DNA of 64,000 bases from an uncultured Pelagibacteraceae bacterium (GTDB lineage Bacteria > Pseudomonadota > Alphaproteobacteria > Pelagibacterales > Pelagibacteraceae), in contig CACLVZ010000001.1 of NCBI GenBank assembly GCA_902610515.1, positions 62,001-126,000 of the forward strand. The letters are read 5' to 3'. Position numbers and translations under genes: made by a program. Under the pieces are notes generated by a model. That model was not told the origin of the DNA, searched no databases, and saw nothing but the letters and a program-made list of their open reading frames with translations. The stretch's first letter is position 1. Each line of letters opens with the position of its first letter. This document shows, piece by piece, positions 16,625 to 26,765 of the stretch.

Positions 16625-17455
16625 GTGCAAGCATTAAATCAATTTTATATTAAATCAGTTGTAAGAAAAGCTTTAGAGGAAGACCTGAAGCCTAGAGGCG
16701 ATGTCACTACAAATATTATCAGTGCAAAAAATAGAATTATTAAAGCTAGGATAATAGCTAAACAAGATGGTGTAATAGCTGGTTTAGAGTTTTGTAAAAC
16801 AGCTTTTAAATTAGTTGGAAGAGAAACCATTTTTATAAAGAAAGTCACTGATGGAAAAAAAATAAAAAAAAATAAAGTAATTGCCAATATAAAAGCCAAA
16901 ACAAATACAATCCTAACCGCTGAGAGAACTGCTTTAAACTTTCTTAATCATGCCTCAGGGATCGCCACATTAACAAATCAATTTGTAAAAAAGACCAGTA
17001 AAAAAACCAAGATCTGTTGTACAAGAAAAACAACACCTAATTTAAGAACACTTGAGAAATATGCTGTCAAAAAAGGTGGTGGTCATAATCATAGATATAA
17101 TTTAAGCGATGAAATTCTTATTAAAGATAATCATATTAGTGCATCTAATAACCTTAGAGAATTAGTTAAAAAAGCTATAAAAACAAAAAAAATTGTTACG
17201 GTTGAAGTCGAAAATATAAATCAGCTTAAACAAATTTTAGGCTTAAAATTTAAAAGAATACTTTTTGATAATATGAACTTTTCACAATTGAAAAATTGCT
17301 TAAAACTTTGCAAAAATAAATATGAAACAGAGTACTCCGGAAATGCTACTTTAAAAAATATCAAACAAATATCGAAAACAGGTGTAAATAGAATTTCAGT
17401 TGGTGCGATTACTCATAGCGCCAAATCATTTAATACGACTTTATTATTTAGATAA
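16625..17455 (+). CDS. nadC: Nicotinate-nucleotide pyrophosphorylase (carboxylating)
   Basis: Converts quinolinate and PRPP to nicotinate mononucleotide, CO2 and pyrophosphate. The 276 residues include ALEEDLKPRGDVTTN at the N-terminus, the central AERTALNFLNHASGIATLT block, CTRKTTPNLR and the KxGGGHNHR substrate loop (KKGGGHNHRYNLSD), then DNMNFSQ and SVGAITHSA. The start is a GTG 4 bp after the nadA stop, and no ATG fits the conserved N-terminus. The sequence is unusually lysine-rich, as common in SAR11. The 3' end overlaps the convergent ppdK gene by 12 bp. Confidence 0.96.
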   Translation: MQALNQFYIKSVVRKALEEDLKPRGDVTTNIISAKNRIIKARIIAKQDGVIAGLEFCKTAFKLVGRETIFIKKVTDGKKIKKNKVIANIKAKTNTILTAERTALNFLNHASGIATLTNQFVKKTSKKTKICCTRKTTPNLRTLEKYAVKKGGGHNHRYNLSDEILIKDNHISASNNLRELVKKAIKTKKIVTVEVENINQLKQILGLKFKRILFDNMNFSQLKNCLKLCKNKYETEYSGNATLKNIKQISKTGVNRISVGAITHSAKSFNTTLLFR

Positions 17456-20104
17456 TTCTGCTTGAGCAGCAGCTAATCTTGCCACTGGAACTCTAAATGG
17501 AGAGCATGAAACATAGTTTAGTCCTTTTCTAGAACAAAACTCAATACTCTTTGGATCACCGCCGTGTTCACCGCAAATACCTAATTTAATATTTTTATTT
17601 GTTTTTCTACCTCTTGAAGACGCAATTTCTACAAGCTCCCCTACTCCATTTTGATCAATACTTACAAATGGATCCACGTCAAAAATTTTATTATCAATAT
17701 AATCGTTTAAAAATTTTCCTGAGTCGTCCCGGCTTATTCCAAAAGTTGTTTGAGTTAAATCATTAGTCCCAAAGCTAAAAAAATCAGCGTGTTTAGAAAT
17801 GGACTTCGCTTGTAAAGCGGCTCTTGGTAATTCAATCATAGTACCAATCATATATTCAAGTTTTAATTTATTTTCATTTTCTTTTTCTTTTGCAATTTTA
17901 TTAACTAAAGCTCTTAAAATTTTTAATTCAGACTCGGTTGAAACCAGCGGTATCATTATTTCTACAAAAGATGCTTTTACTTTTTGTTTTTTTAATTCAA
18001 TTACAGCTTCAAAAATTGCCCTACATTGCATTTCATAAATCTCTGGAAAAGAAATACCAAGTCTGCATCCCCTATGACCAAGCATAGGGTTTTCCTCATG
18101 GAGTTCTGAAATTCTATCTTTAACCTCTTTTGCTGATAAATTTAAAGATCTTGCGACTTCCTCTATATCTTTTTCAGCTTTTGGTAAAAATTCATGAAGT
18201 GGTGGGTCTAATAATCTTACAGTTACAGGCAAACCTGACATGACTTTGAATATTTTTTTAAAGTCTTCTTTTTGATGAGGTAAAAGTTTATCCAGCGCAC
18301 TATTTCTATCTTCTTTTGATTTAGATAAAATCATTTGTCTTACAGATAAAATTCTTTCCTCATCAAAGAACATATGCTCTGTTCTACATAAACCAATCCC
18401 CTCAGCTCCAAATTCTCTCGCGATTTTACTGTCTGCTTCTGTTTCAGCATTCGTTCTCACTTTTAATTTTCTAAATTCATCAGCCCATTTCATTATTGTA
18501 GAGAAATAACCAGAAATTTCAGGTTGAACAGTAGGCACTAAGCCTTTCATTACTTTTCCGCTTCCACCGTCTATAGTAATAATGTCTCCTTCTTTAATAA
18601 TTACGTCTCCAGCTTTAAATTGTTTTAATTCATAATCGATCGTAATTTCACTTGAGCCCGAAACACATGGTCTTCCCATTCCTCGTGCTACAACCGCCGC
18701 ATGGCTAGTCATGCCTCCTCTAGCCGTAAGAATTCCTTTAGCTGCATGCATTCCATGTATATCTTCTGGTGAAGTTTCTAACCTCACTAATATTGTATCT
18801 TGCATCATCCCATTTAATTTTTCTGCTTCATCTGCAGTGAAAACAACTTTTCCACTTGCTGCACCAGGAGATGCAGGTAAACCAGATGCAATAATTTCTT
18901 TTTTGACTTTATCGTCTAGAGTTGGATGTAATAAAGTGTCTAAAGTTTTTGGATCAATTCTTTTAATTGCTTCTTTTTTAGATATTAATTTTTCTTTAAC
19001 CATATCTACTGCAATTTTAATTGCAGCTTTAGCTGTTCTTTTTCCTGATCTAGTTTGCAACATCCAAAGCTTATTATTTTCAACTGTAAACTCGATATCC
19101 TGCATATCTTTGTAATGTTTTTCTAATCTTAAAAATACTTTTGCCAGCTCTTTATAAACTTTAGGCATTGCCTCTTCCATTGATAGATCTTTTGAACCAG
19201 ACTCTTGTTTAGCTTTCTTTGTTATATATTGAGGCGTTCGCGTTCCTGCTACAACATCTTCGCCTTGTGCATTAATTAAAAATTCTCCAAAAAAAGAATT
19301 TTCCCCCGTTGACGGGTTTCTAGTAAAAGCGACACCTGTTGAACAATCTTTCCCCATGTTACCAAAAACCATCGCTTGAATGTTTACTGCAGTTCCCCAA
19401 TGTTCAGGAATTTGATTTAATTTTCTATATGTTTTTGCTCTTTGACTGTCCCAAGATAAAAATACTGCATTTATAGCTCCTAGTAATTGTTCTTTTACGT
19501 CTTGTGGAAAATTAATTTTTTTTTCTTTTTTTACTAGATCTTTAAAATTTGTTATCAACCCATCCCAATCACTTTCATCTAAATCTGTATCTAGTAATAC
19601 ACCTTTTGTTAATTTGTAATTGTCAATTAGCTCTTCAAATAAGTGTCCTTCAACGCCGAGAACTACATTGCTATACATCTGTATAAATCTTCTATAGCTA
19701 TCTTTAGCAAATCTACCGTTTGAAGTTTTCTTTTTTAATGACTCTACTGTTTTATCATTAAGACCGAGATTTAAAATCGTATCCATCATACCAGGCATAG
19801 AAATTCTAGCACCTGATCTAACTGAAACTAATAACGGATTTTTAAGATCACCAAACTTCTTTTTAGTTTTCTTTTCAATATTTTTAAGCTCTGCTTCGAT
19901 ATCTTTAATAACACTTTTAGGAATTTTTTTTTTGTTTTTATAAAAAAGATCACAAACATCTGTTGAAATAGTGAAACCAGGAGGAACTGGTAAACCTAAT
20001 CTTCCCATCTCTCCAAGATTGGCTCCTTTACCACCTAAAATATTTTTTTTATTCTTTAAATTTTTTGCAGATTTATCATCAAAACTAAATACAACTTTTG
20101 CCAT
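17444..20104 (-). CDS. ppdK: Pyruvate, phosphate dikinase
   Basis: Reversibly converts pyruvate, ATP and phosphate into phosphoenolpyruvate, AMP and pyrophosphate. It serves gluconeogenesis or, in reverse, a PPi-using lower glycolysis. The 886 residues give the full domain order: N-terminal ATP-grasp (GGKGANLGEMGRLGLPVPPGF), central phosphohistidine domain (GGMTSHAAVVARGMG) and C-terminal PEP/pyruvate TIM barrel (GLCRTEHMFF, GHRGCRLGI, SFGTNDLTQ, CGEHGG). Its ATG overlaps the stop of glyS by one base. Confidence 0.98.
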   Translation of the reverse strand: MAKVVFSFDDKSAKNLKNKKNILGGKGANLGEMGRLGLPVPPGFTISTDVCDLFYKNKKKIPKSVIKDIEAELKNIEKKTKKKFGDLKNPLLVSVRSGARISMPGMMDTILNLGLNDKTVESLKKKTSNGRFAKDSYRRFIQMYSNVVLGVEGHLFEELIDNYKLTKGVLLDTDLDESDWDGLITNFKDLVKKEKKINFPQDVKEQLLGAINAVFLSWDSQRAKTYRKLNQIPEHWGTAVNIQAMVFGNMGKDCSTGVAFTRNPSTGENSFFGEFLINAQGEDVVAGTRTPQYITKKAKQESGSKDLSMEEAMPKVYKELAKVFLRLEKHYKDMQDIEFTVENNKLWMLQTRSGKRTAKAAIKIAVDMVKEKLISKKEAIKRIDPKTLDTLLHPTLDDKVKKEIIASGLPASPGAASGKVVFTADEAEKLNGMMQDTILVRLETSPEDIHGMHAAKGILTARGGMTSHAAVVARGMGRPCVSGSSEITIDYELKQFKAGDVIIKEGDIITIDGGSGKVMKGLVPTVQPEISGYFSTIMKWADEFRKLKVRTNAETEADSKIAREFGAEGIGLCRTEHMFFDEERILSVRQMILSKSKEDRNSALDKLLPHQKEDFKKIFKVMSGLPVTVRLLDPPLHEFLPKAEKDIEEVARSLNLSAKEVKDRISELHEENPMLGHRGCRLGISFPEIYEMQCRAIFEAVIELKKQKVKASFVEIMIPLVSTESELKILRALVNKIAKEKENENKLKLEYMIGTMIELPRAALQAKSISKHADFFSFGTNDLTQTTFGISRDDSGKFLNDYIDNKIFDVDPFVSIDQNGVGELVEIASSRGRKTNKNIKLGICGEHGGDPKSIEFCSRKGLNYVSCSPFRVPVARLAAAQAELSK

Positions 20105-22158
20105 TACAAACCCTCTAATTTTGAAAAATCGATAAAATTATCAAAGGTGTTACAAAACATTTTTAATAGCTCTAATCGATTATTTTTAATATCATGATTT
20201 TCATCATTTACTACCACATTGTCAAAAAAATTATCTGTAGATTCTTTAGTGTCAGACAACTTCATTAACAAACTTTCGTAGTCTTTATTTTCATCTTTAA
20301 CAGTAAAAGCTTTTCTAATTTCATTAATTTTTTCATGAAGAACTTTTTCTTCTTCCTTTCTAAATAAAACAGCATCTGGTCTTCCAGTGATTCCTTTTCC
20401 AGCTTTATCCAAAATGTTTGATGCTCGTTTATAAGAGCTAATTGCATTAATACCGATTCCTTTATTTTTATATTTATTAATTAAAATAGTTTTTGCATAA
20501 AGATCTAAAAAATTATCTCCAGCATGTGAACTAACTGAGGCTTCTATAATATCAGGTTTAATATTTTTTAATTTTAAAACATTTCTCATTCTTTCTTTAA
20601 TAAAATCTAAAACCTCTTGTTCAGTTTTCTCATTTTTTATCTCAACACCTTGATCTTGATATAGTCTTATTGCATAACTAATTAGATCTCTTAATTTAAA
20701 TGATAATTTATTTTCAATTATTATTCTTAGTAAACCTACTGCTGCTCGTCTTAAAGCAAAAGGATCTTTTGAGCTTGTAGGTTTTTCATTTACAACAAAA
20801 AAGCCAACTAAAGTGTCAATCTTGTCTACAATCGAAATTGAATAGCCAAACGGTTTTTTAGGTAACGCAGATGTTAAACCAATAGGTAAATAGTGATCAC
20901 TAACTGAGTTAGCGATATCCTCTTCAAATCCTTGTGCTAAAGCAAAATATTTTCCCATAACTCCTTGAAGTTCAGGATATTCCCCTACCAAATCTGAACA
21001 TAAGTCAGATTTTGAAATTGAAGCCGCTACTTGTACTTTTTCTTTGCTTATATTCAAATCATCAGATAGAAGACCTGCTAATTTTCTCAGTCTTTGAGTT
21101 TTGTCATAAACAGTTCCAAGTTTTTCATAAAACATAATTGATTTTAAATTTGCTATTTGTTTAATCAAATTTTTAGATCGATCTTTATCCCAGAAAAATT
21201 TAGCATCAGCTAATCTCGCCTCAATGACTCTCTTATTTCCCTCTATAATGAATTTTTTTTCATCCTTTTTATTTGCTACAACAAAAAAATTGTTTGTTAA
21301 TCTTTCTCTACTGTCAAAAATTGGAAAATATCTTTGGTGTTTCTCCAAAGTAGAGATGATAATTTCTTGAGGTATTTTTAGATAATCTTTATTAAAACTT
21401 ACATGTAATAAATGAGGGTCTTCAACAATATTTACAACTTCCTCTAATAAGTTTTTGTTAATTCTCTCTTTGTACTGTTTAGAATTTGAAATAGAACTAA
21501 TCTTTTTGAGAATAATTTGTTCTCTAGCTTGATGATCAACAATAATATTAAAAGTTTTAAGAAAACTTAAGTACTCTTTAAAATTATTAATTTTTCTGGA
21601 TTTAATTATCAGATCTTGCTCGACAATTATTTTATCTGTTGTCTCTAAATGATCAAAGTTAAAAGAGAGTTTTTTATTATTAAATCTTGCAAATATTGAC
21701 TGAAGAGGTCTTCCCCACATTAAATTGTGATCAGACCATTTCATTGACTTTTTCCAGCTAATTGAACTGATAGCTTTAGGGATAATTTTGCATAATAATT
21801 CTTCAACTAAAACTGACTTAGGTTGAGTTTTAATAAAGTAAAATTTTCCTTTATCTGTATCTTTTTCGATTAAATCTTGTTCTGATACTTTTTTTGCTTT
21901 CAAAAAACCTTGTATAACTTTATCAGGAGATCCTATTTTGGGTCCTTTAATTTCTTTAGCTGCTAATTTTATAATTTCAGCTATATCATTTGCTAAAAGA
22001 ACTAGTCTTGTTGGTGAAGAGTATACTATTAGCTCTTTATATCTAATTTCATTATCTTTAAATGAACTTTTAATAAATTCTTTTAGTTGTGTTCTTGCTC
22101 CTATTTGAAGTTGAGGTGGAATTTCTTCACTATAAAGTTCCAATAAAAGTTCTGCCAT
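20104..22158 (-). CDS. glyS: Glycyl-tRNA synthetase beta subunit
   Basis: Large subunit of the heterotetrameric bacterial glycyl-tRNA synthetase, carrying tRNA-binding and anticodon-recognition parts. The 684 residues begin with LLLELYSEEIPPQLQ, the family's N-terminal signature. They contain GRPLQSIFARF, an HD-like region (TLEKHQRYFPIF), DKIDTLVGFF with KDPFALRRAA, and a C-terminal DALR-type domain. The length is normal. It follows glyQ with a 3-bp gap and is followed directly by ppdK. Confidence 0.98.
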   Translation of the reverse strand: MAELLLELYSEEIPPQLQIGARTQLKEFIKSSFKDNEIRYKELIVYSSPTRLVLLANDIAEIIKLAAKEIKGPKIGSPDKVIQGFLKAKKVSEQDLIEKDTDKGKFYFIKTQPKSVLVEELLCKIIPKAISSISWKKSMKWSDHNLMWGRPLQSIFARFNNKKLSFNFDHLETTDKIIVEQDLIIKSRKINNFKEYLSFLKTFNIIVDHQAREQIILKKISSISNSKQYKERINKNLLEEVVNIVEDPHLLHVSFNKDYLKIPQEIIISTLEKHQRYFPIFDSRERLTNNFFVVANKKDEKKFIIEGNKRVIEARLADAKFFWDKDRSKNLIKQIANLKSIMFYEKLGTVYDKTQRLRKLAGLLSDDLNISKEKVQVAASISKSDLCSDLVGEYPELQGVMGKYFALAQGFEEDIANSVSDHYLPIGLTSALPKKPFGYSISIVDKIDTLVGFFVVNEKPTSSKDPFALRRAAVGLLRIIIENKLSFKLRDLISYAIRLYQDQGVEIKNEKTEQEVLDFIKERMRNVLKLKNIKPDIIEASVSSHAGDNFLDLYAKTILINKYKNKGIGINAISSYKRASNILDKAGKGITGRPDAVLFRKEEEKVLHEKINEIRKAFTVKDENKDYESLLMKLSDTKESTDNFFDNVVVNDENHDIKNNRLELLKMFCNTFDNFIDFSKLEGL

Positions 22159-22161
22159 AAA

Positions 22162-23046
22162 TTAACTTTGAGAGCTTAACCATAGTGCACCGCATCCTTT
22201 TGCGAGCTCTCTTATCCTTGTGATATAACCAGTTCTTTCTGCTACACCTATAACGCCCCGGGCATCTAATAAGTTAAATATATGACTTGCTTTTAAACAC
22301 TGATCATAAGCTGGTAATGAAAGATTTTTTTCAAGTAAAGATTTACATTCATTTTCAGTATTTTCAAAACTTTTAAGCAAAGCATCAGTATTTGCGAACT
22401 CAAAGTTATAAGCAGAAAATTCTTTTTCGGCTTGAAAGAAAACTTCTTTATATTTCACACCATTATTATTCCAATCCAGATCAAAAACATTATTTTTTTC
22501 TTGAACAAACATACATAGCCTCTCAAGACCATAAGTAATTTCAACTGGAACAGGTTTACATTCTATACCTGTCATTTGTTGAAAATAAGTAAATTGGGTA
22601 ATCTCCATTCCATCACACCAGACTTCCCACCCAAGTCCTGCTGCCCCTAAGGTTGGACTTTCCCAATCATCTTCAACAAAACGGATATCATGATTTTTAA
22701 CATCTATACCAACAGCCGCTAAGCTTTTTAAATATGTTTGTTTAATGTTACTTGGGGATGGTTTAATAATTACTTGATATTGATAATAGTGTTGTAAACG
22801 ATTTGGGTTTTCACCATATCTACCGTCCGTTGGTCGTCTTGAAGGCTGAACATAAGCAGCTTTCCATGGTTTAGGACCTAGAGATCTTAACGTAGTTGCA
22901 GGATGAAAAGTCCCAGCTCCAACTTCTAAATCATATGGCTGTAAAATTACACAGCCATTTCTTCCCCAAAATTTTTGAAGATTCATTATTATATCTTGAA
23001 AAGAAAGGGAGTTATTTTTTTTACTAACTTTTTTTTTAACTGGCAT
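22162..23046 (-). CDS. glyQ: Glycyl-tRNA synthetase alpha subunit
   Basis: Catalytic subunit of the alpha2-beta2 glycyl-tRNA synthetase. The 294 residues include the class II motifs: [39 protein letters not shown], the [20 protein letters not shown] block and [11 protein letters not shown]. The length is normal for the family. It begins immediately after the S49 peptidase gene stop and precedes glyS. Confidence 0.98.
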   Translation of the reverse strand: MPVKKKVSKKNNSLSFQDIIMNLQKFWGRNGCVILQPYDLEVGAGTFHPATTLRSLGPKPWKAAYVQPSRRPTDGRYGENPNRLQHYYQYQVIIKPSPSNIKQTYLKSLAAVGIDVKNHDIRFVEDDWESPTLGAAGLGWEVWCDGMEITQFTYFQQMTGIECKPVPVEITYGLERLCMFVQEKNNVFDLDWNNNGVKYKEVFFQAEKEFSAYNFEFANTDALLKSFENTENECKSLLEKNLSLPAYDQCLKASHIFNLLDARGVIGVAERTGYITRIRELAKGCGALWLSSQS

Positions 23047-23859
23047 TTATAAACCAAATTTTTGCCACATAGATTTTTCTTCAATTAAATTTACAAGTTT
23101 TTCAACTGGGTCTTGAACAGATGAAGAAAGTTTTCTTGCAATAAAACCTTTAGGTTTTTCAAATGTTTTAATAATTACTTTTTCACCAAATTTTTCTTTT
23201 AACACTTGGTCAGCGTTTCCAATACCGTCAATTAGACCAAGTTTTAATGATGTTTTTCCAGTCCAAAATTCTCCAGTAAAAATATTATTTTTTTCGGGAT
23301 CCTTAAGTTTTGACCCTCTGCTATTTTGGACAACTTTTATAAAGTCTTCATGTAATTCAAGTTGTATAGTTTTTAATCTTTTAATGTCCTCCTCTTTTTC
23401 TTCTTTAAATGGATCTAAAGTGCTTTTGTTTTTTCCAGCTGTATAAACTCTTCTTTCAACTCCAATCTTTTGAATTAGGTCTTTAAAACCGAAGGATGCA
23501 GAAATTACTCCGATTGAACCAATGATTGAACTTGAGTTTGCATAAATTTCATCTCCAGCGCATGCAATAAAATATCCACCTGATGCTGCGACGTCTTCGG
23601 CAAATATTATTACTTTTACCTTTTTTTTTTCAGCTAGCTGCCTTATATAACTATAAATTAAATGCGACTGAACCGGGGATCCTCCCGGAGAATTAATTGA
23701 TATTGCAACGTGAGAAATTTTTTTAACTGAAAAAGCTTTTTTCAAAATATCCCTCTGATTAGCTAATTCCATGCCTTGTTTAAACTTACCTGCTGAACCT
23801 ATAATGCCTGTGAGTCTGACATGTGGAACTACTTTTTTTTTCTTAAAAAATGAAAACAT
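23047..23859 (-). CDS. S49-family serine peptidase (SohB/SppA short form)
   Basis: Membrane-associated ClpP-fold peptidase thought to degrade signal peptides or membrane proteins. The 270 residues lack the long N-terminal domain of SppA. The SINSPGGS oxyanion strand is followed by the nucleophile in VAASGGYF and the general-base lysine in TAGKNKSTLDPF, so the Ser-Lys dyad is intact. I see no clear N-terminal membrane helix. It heads the glyQ-glyS-ppdK transcription unit, an order I know from other alphaproteobacteria. Confidence 0.93.
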   Translation of the reverse strand: MFSFFKKKKVVPHVRLTGIIGSAGKFKQGMELANQRDILKKAFSVKKISHVAISINSPGGSPVQSHLIYSYIRQLAEKKKVKVIIFAEDVAASGGYFIACAGDEIYANSSSIIGSIGVISASFGFKDLIQKIGVERRVYTAGKNKSTLDPFKEEKEEDIKRLKTIQLELHEDFIKVVQNSRGSKLKDPEKNNIFTGEFWTGKTSLKLGLIDGIGNADQVLKEKFGEKVIIKTFEKPKGFIARKLSSSVQDPVEKLVNLIEEKSMWQKFGL

Positions 23860-24005
23860 ATTTTTTGATGATTAATTATATTCTTATAACAGCAAAAAAT
23901 TAAATTTTAATTAATAATTACGCTACTTATAGTTGAATTGTGGGTGCGTCACCACGGGATCATTTAAAAATTTATTATTAGCTGAAACAAATATAAATAT
24001 TGCTT

Positions 24006-25019
24006 ATGGGATCAGTTATACCTTTAAAAAAATCAGCAAATTCTGCTTACCTTGAACTTAAAAACCTTCTTGGTGATAAGCTGCAAAAAGTTGAAAATCT
24101 TATTCAAGAAAAGTTAAAAAGTGATGTAAGTCTGATTAAGAAGATGAGCGATCATCACTTAGGATCAGGCGGTAAAAGATTAAGAGCACTCCTAACTTTA
24201 GAATCTGCAAAATTAACTGGATATAATGAAGATAAAAGAGATATTAATTTAGCTGCTTGTGTTGAATTAATTCATTCTGCAACTCTTTTACACGATGATG
24301 TTATAGATGAAAGTGAATTGAGGAGGGGGATCAAAACTACTAATTCTGTTTGGGGTAATCAATCATCTATTTTGGTAGGTGATTATTTGCTTAGTAGATG
24401 TTTTGAAATGATGGTTGAAGACGGTGACTTAGAAGTTTTAAAGTTGCTATCCTCTACTTCTTCAAAAATTGCTCAGGGTGAAGTTTTACAACTTCAGCAT
24501 AAAGGCGAAGCTGATCTATTAGAGGAAACTTATATAGATATAATAAACTTAAAAACAGCCTCACTTTTTTCTGCAGCAACTAAAACAGGAGCTTGTTTAT
24601 CAGGGAGTAATGAAAAAGAAAAAAAAGCTTTGGAGTCATACGGTAGAAATTTGGGACTGGCATTTCAAATTGCTGATGACGCTCTTGACTTTTATGCAAA
24701 AGAAAAAATGTTTGGTAAAGAAATTGGTAAAGATTTTTTTGAAGGAAAAGTTACTCTTCCAATGATTATTATTTTTCAGAAAGGAAATAAAGAAGAAAAA
24801 AATTTTCTTGATATAATAATGAAAAAGGAAAAAAGAACTGAAAAAGATTTTAGTGATACATTATCTATAATTAATAAATATAAAGCAGTCGAAGCTACAT
24901 TCAAAAAAGCTGAATATTTTGTAAATGTTTCTTATGATGCTTTAGCGATTTTTCCAGATAACGAAGATAAAAAAATCTTACAAAACTTAACGAGCTTTAG
25001 CCTCAATAGATCTTTTTAA
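24006..25019 (+). CDS. ispB: Polyprenyl diphosphate synthase (octaprenyl/IspB type)
   Basis: Trans-prenyltransferase that makes the long isoprenoid tail of ubiquinone. It is 337 residues from the ATG at 24006. A TTG two codons upstream is in frame but has no better ribosome site. Both aspartate-rich motifs are present: LLHDDVIDES and QIADDALDF. GGKRLRALL and GEVLQLQ are also present. The long sequence and absence of a bulky residue just before the first DDxxD fit a long-chain product. It is divergent from the S49 peptidase gene across 146 bp and shares one TTAA for its stop with pdxH. Confidence 0.93.
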   Translation: MGSVIPLKKSANSAYLELKNLLGDKLQKVENLIQEKLKSDVSLIKKMSDHHLGSGGKRLRALLTLESAKLTGYNEDKRDINLAACVELIHSATLLHDDVIDESELRRGIKTTNSVWGNQSSILVGDYLLSRCFEMMVEDGDLEVLKLLSSTSSKIAQGEVLQLQHKGEADLLEETYIDIINLKTASLFSAATKTGACLSGSNEKEKKALESYGRNLGLAFQIADDALDFYAKEKMFGKEIGKDFFEGKVTLPMIIIFQKGNKEEKNFLDIIMKKEKRTEKDFSDTLSIINKYKAVEATFKKAEYFVNVSYDALAIFPDNEDKKILQNLTSFSLNRSF

Positions 25020-25648
25020 GGATAAAGAAGCTCTTTCTCCCAATTTCCATTTTTTTTTCTATAGTTTAATCTCTCATGTATTCTGCCTTCGCCGTCCAAC
25101 CAAAATTCTATTTCTTCTGGTAATAATCTCCATCCGGACCAGTGTGGTGGTCTTGGCACATTTTTTTGATCAGGAAATTTTTTTTCAAATTGTTTTATTT
25201 TATTCAAAAATGTTTCTCTTTGGTCTAAAATTGAAGATTGTGATGAGGCCCACGCACCAATTCTATTTTTGTATGGTCGTGAATTAAAATAATCATCTGC
25301 CTCTTTAGCTGAGACTTCTTCTACTTTTCCAATAGCTCTTACTTGACGTCTTAAACTTTTCCAATGAAAGCACATTGAGGCTTTTTGATTTTCTTTAAGT
25401 TCATTTCCTTTTTTACTGTTAAAATTTGTATAAAAAACAAATCCTTTGTCGCTTAAACCTTTGAGAAGGACTATTCTTACATTTGGCTGATTATGTTTAT
25501 TTGAAGTTGCAATAGCAACGGCGTTGGGGTCATTAATTTCACTTTCCTCTGCCTTAGAAAACCATTTTTTAAACAATTCTATTGGATTATCTAATTCTTC
25601 AAAGATAATATCTATACCAAGTGAATTTTTGCCATTTTTTTGATTCAT
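25016..25648 (-). CDS. pdxH: Pyridoxamine 5'-phosphate oxidase
   Basis: FMN enzyme that oxidises pyridoxine or pyridoxamine phosphate to pyridoxal phosphate. The 210 residues contain PNARIVLLKG-like FMN contacts (PNVRIVLLKGLSDKGFVFYTN), the CFHWKSLRRQVR block, SRPYKNRIGAWAS, and the C-terminal PHWSGWRL, FWLDGEGRIHERLNY and LYP end, all diagnostic. It is divergent from aroC with only 34 bp between starts. Confidence 0.97.
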   Translation of the reverse strand: MNQKNGKNSLGIDIIFEELDNPIELFKKWFSKAEESEINDPNAVAIATSNKHNQPNVRIVLLKGLSDKGFVFYTNFNSKKGNELKENQKASMCFHWKSLRRQVRAIGKVEEVSAKEADDYFNSRPYKNRIGAWASSQSSILDQRETFLNKIKQFEKKFPDQKNVPRPPHWSGWRLLPEEIEFWLDGEGRIHERLNYRKKNGNWEKELLYP

Positions 25649-25682
25649 AATTTCTTTAAAATAATTTATACATTAATTATCT

Positions 25683-26765
25683 ATGTCTTTTAATACTTTT
25701 GGAAAAATATTTAGGTTTACCACTTGGGGAGAGTCCCATGGCCCAGCTATTGGTTGTGTAATAGATGGATGTCCCCCTAATATACCTATATCTGAGGCAG
25801 ATATTCAGAAAGATATGGACAGAAGAAGACCTGGTCAATCAAAATTTACCACTCAAAGAAAAGAGGCAGATAAAGTTATAATTTTATCTGGTGTATTTGA
25901 AGGTAAAACTACTGGGACTCCAATTTCTATAATTATTTATAATGAAGATAAAAGATCCAGAGACTACGAAACAATAAAAAATAAATTTAGACCTGGTCAC
26001 GCTGACTATACTTATTTTAAAAAATATGGAATTAGAGATTACAGAGGTGGAGGCAGGCAATCTGCTCGAGAAACTGCTAGTAGAGTTGCTGCAGGCGCAG
26101 TAGCCAAAACTGTTCTTAAGAAAATGATAGGTTCAAAATTTAATGTAATCGGTGCCGTCACTCAACTAGGGTTAATGTCTTGCGATAAACTAAATTGGAA
26201 GAATAGTGAGATAAGAAAAAATCCCTTTTTTTGTCCAGATAAAAAATCTGTAAAACTTTGGGAAAAATATCTTTTGGCTGTAAGAAAAGCAGGTTCCTCT
26301 TGTGGAGCAATAATAGAGTTAAGAGCAACTGGTGTTCCAGTTGGTTTAGGTGCTCCAATCTATTCTAAACTTGATACTGATATAGCTGCAGCATTAATGA
26401 GTATAAATGCTGTAAAGGGAGTTAATATTGGAGCTGGAATGAATGCGGCTTTTCTAACTGGAGAGGAAAATTCTGACGAAATGAGAAAAAGGTCTGGAGT
26501 AATAAAATTTAAAACTAACCAAGCTGGTGGAATTTTGGGAGGTATTTCTTCAGGTCAAAATATCGTTGCTTCATTTGCAGTCAAGCCTACTTCATCAATT
26601 TTAACAAAAAGAAATACAATAGATAAAAAAGGCAAAAATACTAAAATCTCGGTAAAAGGAAGACATGATCCTTGTGTAGGCATTAGAGCGGTGCCGATAG
26701 GTGAAGCCATGATAAACTGCGTTCTATTGGATCATTATTTAATGCATAGAGCGCAGTGTAGTTAA
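25683..26765 (+). CDS. aroC: Chorismate synthase
   Basis: Last step of the shikimate pathway: 5-enolpyruvylshikimate 3-phosphate to chorismate, using reduced FMN. The 360 residues carry [68 protein letters not shown] and RHDPCVG, so the active-site histidines and FMN-binding arginines are all there. The ATG is 34 bp from the divergent pdxH start. The stop is in the TTAA shared with dxs. Confidence 0.98.
   Translation: MSFNTFGKIFRFTTWGESHGPAIGCVIDGCPPNIPISEADIQKDMDRRRPGQSKFTTQRKEADKVIILSGVFEGKTTGTPISIIIYNEDKRSRDYETIKNKFRPGHADYTYFKKYGIRDYRGGGRQSARETASRVAAGAVAKTVLKKMIGSKFNVIGAVTQLGLMSCDKLNWKNSEIRKNPFFCPDKKSVKLWEKYLLAVRKAGSSCGAIIELRATGVPVGLGAPIYSKLDTDIAAALMSINAVKGVNIGAGMNAAFLTGEENSDEMRKRSGVIKFKTNQAGGILGGISSGQNIVASFAVKPTSSILTKRNTIDKKGKNTKISVKGRHDPCVGIRAVPIGEAMINCVLLDHYLMHRAQCS

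Noticed and set aside
18711-19115. 134-codon plus-strand ORF inside ppdK
   Set aside because: It is a shadow of ppdK on the opposite strand, with composition following the ppdK codons. Similar antisense frames inside tolC, folP, zapA and pntAA were rejected for the same reason.
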